Under the pieces are notes generated by a model. It did not search any database. It was not told where the DNA came from and worked only from the letters and a program-made list of their open reading frames with translations. From NCBI GenBank assembly GCA_014208095.1, contig JACHMT010000002.1:1-64000 (forward strand): a stretch of DNA of 64,000 nucleotides, read 5' to 3'. Positions 59,286-64,000 of this stretch are shown piece by piece. Both the position numbers and the translations under genes were made by a program. The DNA is from Actinospineispora eucalypti (GTDB taxonomy: Bacteria; Actinomycetota; Actinomycetes; Mycobacteriales; Pseudonocardiaceae). Position 1 is the first letter of the stretch. Each line of letters opens with the position of its first letter.

Positions 59286-61177
59286 GCCGCTCCTCGTGGT
59301 CGTCCGCCTGGTCGCTGCTGCGCGGTACGCGCGCTCCCGACACCGACACCGACACCGAATCGGTCACCGCCGTGGATACGGCCGTGGACGCCACCGTGAG
59401 GCAGGTGTCGGTACGGGTCGGCGCACGCTCGATGCGCACGACTTCCGGATGGGTCGCCAGCTTCGCGGTGGTCGGCTACCCGGCGGCGGTGAGCCTGGCC
59501 TGGCTGGACCCCCTGCTCAACCACCCCGGCCAGCTCGATGTCAGCGTGTACATCGACCCGGTCGACCCGACCATCGCCGCCACCCGGCTGCGCCGCCGTC
59601 TCGCCCACCTCGAAGCTGGACGTCGGCACGCCGAAAGCCATGGCCGGCTGGCCGATCCGCTGGTGGACGCCGCCGCCGAGGACGCCGAAGAGCTGGCCGC
59701 ACAGCTCGCTCGAGGTGAGGGCAAGCTCTACCGATTCGGCCTCTACCTGGTTGTGCACGCCCCCGACCCGGACACCCTGGCCGACGAGGTCGCCGCCGTC
59801 CGCGCTCTCGCCGCCTCGCTGCTGCTGGACGCGCGACCGGCCAGCTACCAACAGCTCGCCGGGTGGGCCTCCTGCCTCCCGGTCGGCCTGGACGGGCTGC
59901 GCATGCACCGCACCATGGACACCGCCGCGGTCAGCGCCGCCATGCCGTTCACCTCACCCGACCTCCCCGCTCCCGACCCAGCCGACCCAGGGGCGCTGCC
60001 CGGAGTGCTCTACGGGCACAACGTCTCCTCCTCCGGGCTTGTGTTCTGGGACCGGTGGGCGGCCGACAACGCCAACGCGGTCGTCTTCGGCCAATCCGGC
60101 GCCGGGAAGTCCTACCTACTCAAAGCCAGCGACGTCCTCCGCCAGGCCTACCAGGGCGTCGAGGTCGTGGTCATCGATCCCGAACACGAATACACCCGCC
60201 TCACCCACGCCCTCGGCGGTCACCTGATCTCGCTCGGCGCACCCCACACCCAGCTCAACCCGTTCGACCTGCCGATCCACCAGCGAGAAGGCACCGACCG
60301 CTGGTTCGCACCAGCCGACGCACTGCACGTACGCGCGCTGTTCCTGATCACCTTCCTGACCGTGCTGATCGGCACAGAACCCGAACCCGACGAGCGGGTC
60401 GTGCTCGACGAGGCCATCCACACCACCTACGCCCGCGCCGGAATGACCGACGACGATCCAGACAGCTGGACACAGCCCGCCCCGATACTGGCCGATCTGG
60501 CCCAGGCACTGGCCGAGATGTCCGATCCCGCCGGGCCACGCTGGGCGGCCCGCATCCGCCCGCACACCCGCGCCGGGCTGTTCGCCGGCCCCTCCACCGC
60601 CACCCCATCCGGGCATCTGGTGTCGTTCAGCCTGCGCGAGCTGCCTCGGGAAACCCGGCCGGTCGCCACGCTGATCGTGCTCGATCTGATCTGGCGGCGG
60701 CTCAACACCGCCCACCAGCGGCCCACCCTGGTCGTGATCGACGAGGCATGGCAGCTCATGCAACTGCCCGCCGGCGCCGAGTTCGTCGCCCGCACCGCCA
60801 GGGCCATCCGCAAACGCAACGGCGCGCTCACCCTGTCCACCCAAGACACCGCCGACCTACTCAGCAGTCACCTCGGGCAAATCGTCGTCGCCAACGCCGC
60901 CACCAAGATCCTGTTGCACCAAGACCACACCTCGATCGACGACGTCACCCGCGTCTTCGGCCTTTCCGACGGCGAGCGTGAGCTGTTGCTGCGCGCCCGG
61001 CCCGGGGAAGGCCTGTTGATCTCCGGAGAGCATCGGGTGGCGTTTCGGGGCATCGCCAGCCCGACCGAACACGAGCTGTGCAAGGCCGACCGCACCTTCC
61101 TCACCGACCTCGACGAACACCAGATCGGCCTGGTCGAACTTCCCGCGCCGCCCCTGTCGGCATCGGATGAGCGGTGA
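59282..61177 (+). CDS. VirB4-like conjugation ATPase
   Basis: 631 residues from ATG 59282. Walker A is FGQSGAGKSYL (about 268-278), Walker B PTLVVIDEAWQ (about 480-490), followed by ALTLSTQDTADLL and LHQDHTSIDDVTRVFGLS, which are typical of VirB4/TraE ATPases. A CagE-like N-terminal region precedes. It powers assembly or transport of the type IV channel. Confidence 0.9.
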   Translation: MSRSSWSSAWSLLRGTRAPDTDTDTESVTAVDTAVDATVRQVSVRVGARSMRTTSGWVASFAVVGYPAAVSLAWLDPLLNHPGQLDVSVYIDPVDPTIAATRLRRRLAHLEAGRRHAESHGRLADPLVDAAAEDAEELAAQLARGEGKLYRFGLYLVVHAPDPDTLADEVAAVRALAASLLLDARPASYQQLAGWASCLPVGLDGLRMHRTMDTAAVSAAMPFTSPDLPAPDPADPGALPGVLYGHNVSSSGLVFWDRWAADNANAVVFGQSGAGKSYLLKASDVLRQAYQGVEVVVIDPEHEYTRLTHALGGHLISLGAPHTQLNPFDLPIHQREGTDRWFAPADALHVRALFLITFLTVLIGTEPEPDERVVLDEAIHTTYARAGMTDDDPDSWTQPAPILADLAQALAEMSDPAGPRWAARIRPHTRAGLFAGPSTATPSGHLVSFSLRELPRETRPVATLIVLDLIWRRLNTAHQRPTLVVIDEAWQLMQLPAGAEFVARTARAIRKRNGALTLSTQDTADLLSSHLGQIVVANAATKILLHQDHTSIDDVTRVFGLSDGERELLLRARPGEGLLISGEHRVAFRGIASPTEHELCKADRTFLTDLDEHQIGLVELPAPPLSASDER

Positions 61178-62262
61178 TCAAGGCCTGCGCCGCCGGTCTC
61201 GCCGGGCTAGCCGTCCTGGTCATCCTGCTCGCGGCTGCCGCCGGCGGGGTCATCTCAGCCGTCCTGAACCCGTTCACCAGTGGCACCAACGACCAGGCCG
61301 GAACTAACTCGCCGGCCAGCTGCGCACGCAACGGGCAACCCATCCAGCCGCCGGGCTACACGGCCGAGCAGGTGGCCAGCGCCGCCACGATCATCCGGGT
61401 CGGCCAACAGCTCGGAGTGCCGCCCCAGGGCTGGGTGATCGCGCTGGCCGCCGCACTGCAGGAATCCGGGCTGCGCAACCTCAACTACGGCGACCGCGAC
61501 TCACTCGGCCTGTTCCAGCAGCGCCCCAGCCAGGGCTGGGGCAACCCCGACCAGATCATGAACCCCGACTACGCCGCCACCCAGTTCTACCGCCACCTCC
61601 TCGCCGTGCCGGGCTGGGAACGCATGTCGGTCACCGACGCCGCGCAAGCCGTGCAACGCTCCGCCACCCCCGGCGCCTACGCCCGCCACGAGCCCGCCGC
61701 CCGCACCCTCGTCACCGCCCTCGCCGCCTGCACGCCAGCACCGCCGCAGCCACCCGGGTCGTCGACTGTGCCACCGGTCGCGGCACCGGCTAACCCGACC
61801 AATGACGCCGCCACCGGGGTGATCGCGACCGTGACCGGCTACGCGCGGGCCCAGATCGGCACCCCGTACGTGTGGGGAGGTGACGGATCCAGCGAAGGCG
61901 GATTCGACTGTTCCGGGCTCGTGCACGCCGCCTACCAAGCCGCAGGCATCAACCTGCCCCGCACCGCCGACACCCAGTTCCGAGCCGGACCCGGTCTACC
62001 ACCTGAGGAGAACCTTCAACCCGGTGATCTTGTGTTTTACCGCGCCCCCGGCGCGCAGAAGATTACTCATGTTGCGCTCGTGACCGGCGGCGGGAAGGTG
62101 GTGCACGCGCCCGACCGCAGCAAGCTGGTCGAAGAGGTGCCGCTGCCGCGCAAAGACTTTGCCGGCGCGACGAGGCCAGTTACCGGCCCGCCGGTGCCTG
62201 CGGGCACCGAGAAACCCACGGCGTCGTTCGCGTTGCCCATCGGCGCGCTCGGCCCCTCCTAG
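61174..62262 (+). CDS. Bifunctional cell-wall hydrolase (transglycosylase-like + NlpC/P60)
   Basis: 362 residues from GTG 61174, whose GTGA overlaps the VirB4 stop. An N-terminal membrane anchor (LAVLVILLAAAAGGVISAV) is followed by a lytic-transglycosylase-like domain (ALAAALQESGLRNL, Glu97; DSLGLFQQRPSQGWG). After a Pro-rich linker comes an NlpC/P60 domain with Cys246 (FDCSGLVHAAY), His299 (THVALVTGGG) and His311. It acts outside the membrane to open peptidoglycan for the transfer channel, like VirB1/TcpG. Confidence 0.88.
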   Translation: MIKACAAGLAGLAVLVILLAAAAGGVISAVLNPFTSGTNDQAGTNSPASCARNGQPIQPPGYTAEQVASAATIIRVGQQLGVPPQGWVIALAAALQESGLRNLNYGDRDSLGLFQQRPSQGWGNPDQIMNPDYAATQFYRHLLAVPGWERMSVTDAAQAVQRSATPGAYARHEPAARTLVTALAACTPAPPQPPGSSTVPPVAAPANPTNDAATGVIATVTGYARAQIGTPYVWGGDGSSEGGFDCSGLVHAAYQAAGINLPRTADTQFRAGPGLPPEENLQPGDLVFYRAPGAQKITHVALVTGGGKVVHAPDRSKLVEEVPLPRKDFAGATRPVTGPPVPAGTEKPTASFALPIGALGPS

Positions 62263-62329
62263 GATGCAGTTACGGAAGATGGCCGCCGCCCGGAACCGAT
62301 CGTGGCGTGCGTCGGGCATGTCGGGGTGC

Positions 62330-62554
62330 TTAGCGGGACTCGATGAGGCGCGTGATGGCACCGGCCGCGAGTATGACCGCCGCGTCGGGCGTGTGGGTGT
62401 CTCTGAGCCAGCAGATGAATAGAGAGATCCCCGTCTCTCTGCCGTGCATGGCGATCGCGTCGGCGAGCGCGCTGATGTAGGTGGGCACGAGTTCGTCCGT
62501 GTGCGCGATGCACTGGTCTAGCCTCGCCACGAGGGCGGGATCAACATCAGTCAC
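62330..62554 (-). CDS. Small hypothetical protein
   Basis: 74 residues from an ATG at 62554: MTDVDPALVARLDQ, DELVPTYISALADAIAMHG and ISLFICWLRD. The composition is protein-like and helix-rich. No family recognised. It is convergent with the NlpC/P60 gene. Confidence 0.5.
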   Translation of the reverse strand: MTDVDPALVARLDQCIAHTDELVPTYISALADAIAMHGRETGISLFICWLRDTHTPDAAVILAAGAITRLIESR

Positions 62555-62703
62555 GGCGCTTGATTCTGCGCTGGCGCCACCTGTCTCGTGGCGGATTCAG
62601 GAAATCCACGCGCCCGATCGGGGCTTGCGGAGCGTCCGGCTGGCCCGCCGGGGCTGCGCGGTCATCGCGCTGGGTGGGTCAGTCTCACGGTGCACGAACG
62701 GGC

Positions 62704-62741
62704 GGTCTCAGTGGCTGCGGGGGGTTTCAGCCACCGAGACC
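62704..62741. repeat. Long inverted repeat (14-bp arms)
   Basis: GGTCTCAGTGGCTG (62704-62717) and CAGCCACCGAGACC (62728-62741) pair at 13 of 14 positions around a 10-base loop. It lies in a gene-free stretch of about 470 bp (62555-63024). It may be a terminator, a binding site or part of a replication or transfer origin. Confidence 0.6.
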
Positions 62742-63024
62742 ACGCGCGTCGGGAACACGGTTCGGGCTCAGTGAGCCGCCTCAACCGGTCGGCTGGCTGA
62801 ATCCCGCCCGTTCCGACGCCCAGGAGTCTGACACGGTGATCACTCGCGCCGTGGCGGAACGAGAAAACTCACTCGGTGATGTTGGCGAGCGGGTGGGTTG
62901 GCCGCGTGGTAGCCGGACCCGACGCCGTATGTTCAGGGCCGGGCGGGCCGCGGGACGGTCGCGATCGCGAATGTCGGCTGTGGTTTGCGCCCGCTGCTGG
63001 GCCTGTTGTGTCGACACTGCGGGC

Positions 63025-63411
63025 ATGGCTAGTGATGTATGGGTGCGCGTGTGGGCGCGATCCGTGATCAAGACCCGGTGCGCGCCGGAGGCCCGGGCTG
63101 ATGCGTTGGCGGAGCTTGACCGCACGTCGTCGGCCGAGTTGGCCGGGCTCATCCGTCGGCATCTCGACGAGTGGCAAGACCCCGTACACGAGCGCTTCTA
63201 TCTGCGTGCCCTCGCTGCCGATCGCGGCGATACCGACATGGCCGAGCTGATCGACACGTGCGCCAAGAGCAGCGAGCGTCCTCAGCTCACTTCCGCGATC
63301 TTGGTTCATTGGCTGGGAGAGCGCGGAAACTGCCTCGGGTGTGGCGAGTACTGGCCGTGTCACGCGCTCAACGAGGCGTTCTCCGCGGCCTACCCAGCCG
63401 ACGCCCGATAG
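63025..63411 (+). CDS. Hypothetical protein with a CxxC...C motif
   Basis: 128 residues from ATG 63025. Features: ALAELDRTSSAELAGLIRRH, WQDPVHERFYLRAL and C-terminal RGNCLGCGEYWPCHALNEA, where CLGCGEYWPC could bind a metal or be a structural knuckle. The C-terminal motif recurs in many small actinobacterial proteins of mobile elements. Function unknown. The frame is open far upstream, but that part lacks coding character. Confidence 0.6.
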   Translation: MASDVWVRVWARSVIKTRCAPEARADALAELDRTSSAELAGLIRRHLDEWQDPVHERFYLRALAADRGDTDMAELIDTCAKSSERPQLTSAILVHWLGERGNCLGCGEYWPCHALNEAFSAAYPADAR

Positions 63412-63523
63412 GGGGCCGGCATCGCTGCGTGACGCCCGCCGTCGCTCCGACCCGCCCCCAGCAGCGCTCGCCTGCGTTCGGCTGGGCGCGTGGCCCGCGT
63501 GTGGTGTGGGTACAACCGAGGGT

Positions 63524-64000
63524 GTGTGCGGTAGGTACAGCGTGGCCAGGCCGGATGAGGACGTAGCCCGCGAGTTCGATGTCAAGGTTGTCGCAGATGA
63601 GTCGCCGGGGCCGTCGTGGAACGTCGCCCCGACGCAGTCCGCGCGGGTCGTTTTGGAGCGGCTGCCGAGCAAGCGGGGCGCCGAGGACGCCGAGGGGGTG
63701 CAGCGGATGCTCCGCACCGCGCGGTGGGGTTTGGTGCCGTCCTGGGCGAAGGACCTCAAGGTCGGCAACCGGTTGATCAACGCCCGCAGCGAGACCATCA
63801 CCGAGAAGCCGGCGTTCAAGGCTGCCGCGGCGCGTCGGCGGTGTCTGGTGCCGGCCGATGGCTACTACGAGTGGCAGAACACCGAGCAAGGCAAGGTGCC
63901 GTACTTCCTGCACCGTGACGATGAGCTGTTGGCGTTCGCCGGGCTGTATGAACTGTGGCCCGACCCGGACCGCGATGAGGATGACCCGGACCGGTGGCTG
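63524..64000 (+). CDS. SRAP (YedK/HMCES-type) protein, incomplete at window end
   Basis: From GTG 63524 the frame opens MCGRYSVARPDEDVA, so Cys2 is the catalytic residue that crosslinks to abasic sites in single-stranded DNA. SWNVAPTQ (Asn33), LRTARWGLVPSWAKD, NARSET and LVPADGYYEWQ (Glu116) are all present. The family protects abasic ssDNA. At least 159 residues are in the window and the 3' end is beyond it. It lies downstream of the conjugation genes, where an ssDNA-related function would make sense (inference). Confidence 0.88.
   Translation, partial: MCGRYSVARPDEDVAREFDVKVVADESPGPSWNVAPTQSARVVLERLPSKRGAEDAEGVQRMLRTARWGLVPSWAKDLKVGNRLINARSETITEKPAFKAAAARRRCLVPADGYYEWQNTEQGKVPYFLHRDDELLAFAGLYELWPDPDRDEDDPDRWL

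Overview
The window is high-GC DNA from an actinomycete. The long reading frames use GTG, TTG and ATG starts, neighbouring genes often overlap by ATGA or GTGA, and the families present (HxlR regulators, YrbE permeases, a PrgI/VirB4 conjugation module, a Replic_Relax protein) fit Pseudonocardiaceae or a relative. That family-level guess is an inference. No rRNA, tRNA or CRISPR array was seen.

Layout. (1) 1-1.6 kb: debris, with a small membrane-protein gene that changes frame, the 5' part of an IS1380-type transposase and what looks like the tail of a tyrosine integrase. (2) 1.6-22 kb: a catabolic region. It holds a damaged acyl-CoA ligase, an SDR, two copies of a hydrolase plus Tautomerase_3 plus AraC-regulator module, a metallo-beta-lactamase-fold (MBL) hydrolase, and a tightly coupled operon (12.45-21.1 kb) of tautomerase, alpha/beta hydrolase, acyl-CoA ligase, enoyl-CoA hydratase, hotdog thioesterase, HAPMO-type Baeyer-Villiger monooxygenase, DapA-family aldolase and enol-lactonase-like hydrolase, closed by a convergent FAH-family hydrolase. 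(3) 22-43 kb: a second accessory region. It holds enoyl-CoA hydratases, a QueG/RdhA-like iron-sulfur protein fused to SCP2, an MFS pump, a TetR regulator with three perfect operators, an SDR, an epoxide hydrolase, two NmrA-like proteins, a haloalkane-dehalogenase-like protein, a cupin plus molybdopterin oxidoreductase, ferredoxin plus ferredoxin reductase, a third tautomerase, another ligase and an LLM flavoprotein. (4) 43-44.7 kb: a YrbE permease pair without Mce proteins. (5) 45-63.4 kb: an integrative conjugative element with integrase, AbrB-like protein and Replic_Relax protein, a coupling ATPase, and, divergently, VirB2-like, VirB6/TrbL-like, PrgI, VirB4 and NlpC/P60 proteins. (6) The window ends inside an SRAP (YedK/HMCES) gene.

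How it works together. Five transcription units in regions 2 and 3 carry the same 32-33 bp promoter, TTCTAT then about 21 bp then TAGYKT. They include the MBL gene, one of the duplicated hydrolases and two of the three tautomerases. Three AraC-family regulators and one AraC relic lie among these units, so an AraC-activated regulon is the simplest reading. The encoded chemistry suggests ketone to ester or lactone (BVMO), hydrolysis, CoA activation and beta-oxidation-like steps. The substrate cannot be read from sequence. Several genes are decayed by internal deletions that keep both ends (ligase, SRPBCC, MBL copy) or by other damage (crotonase fragment, AraC relic), so the region has been shuffled and trimmed since it was acquired.
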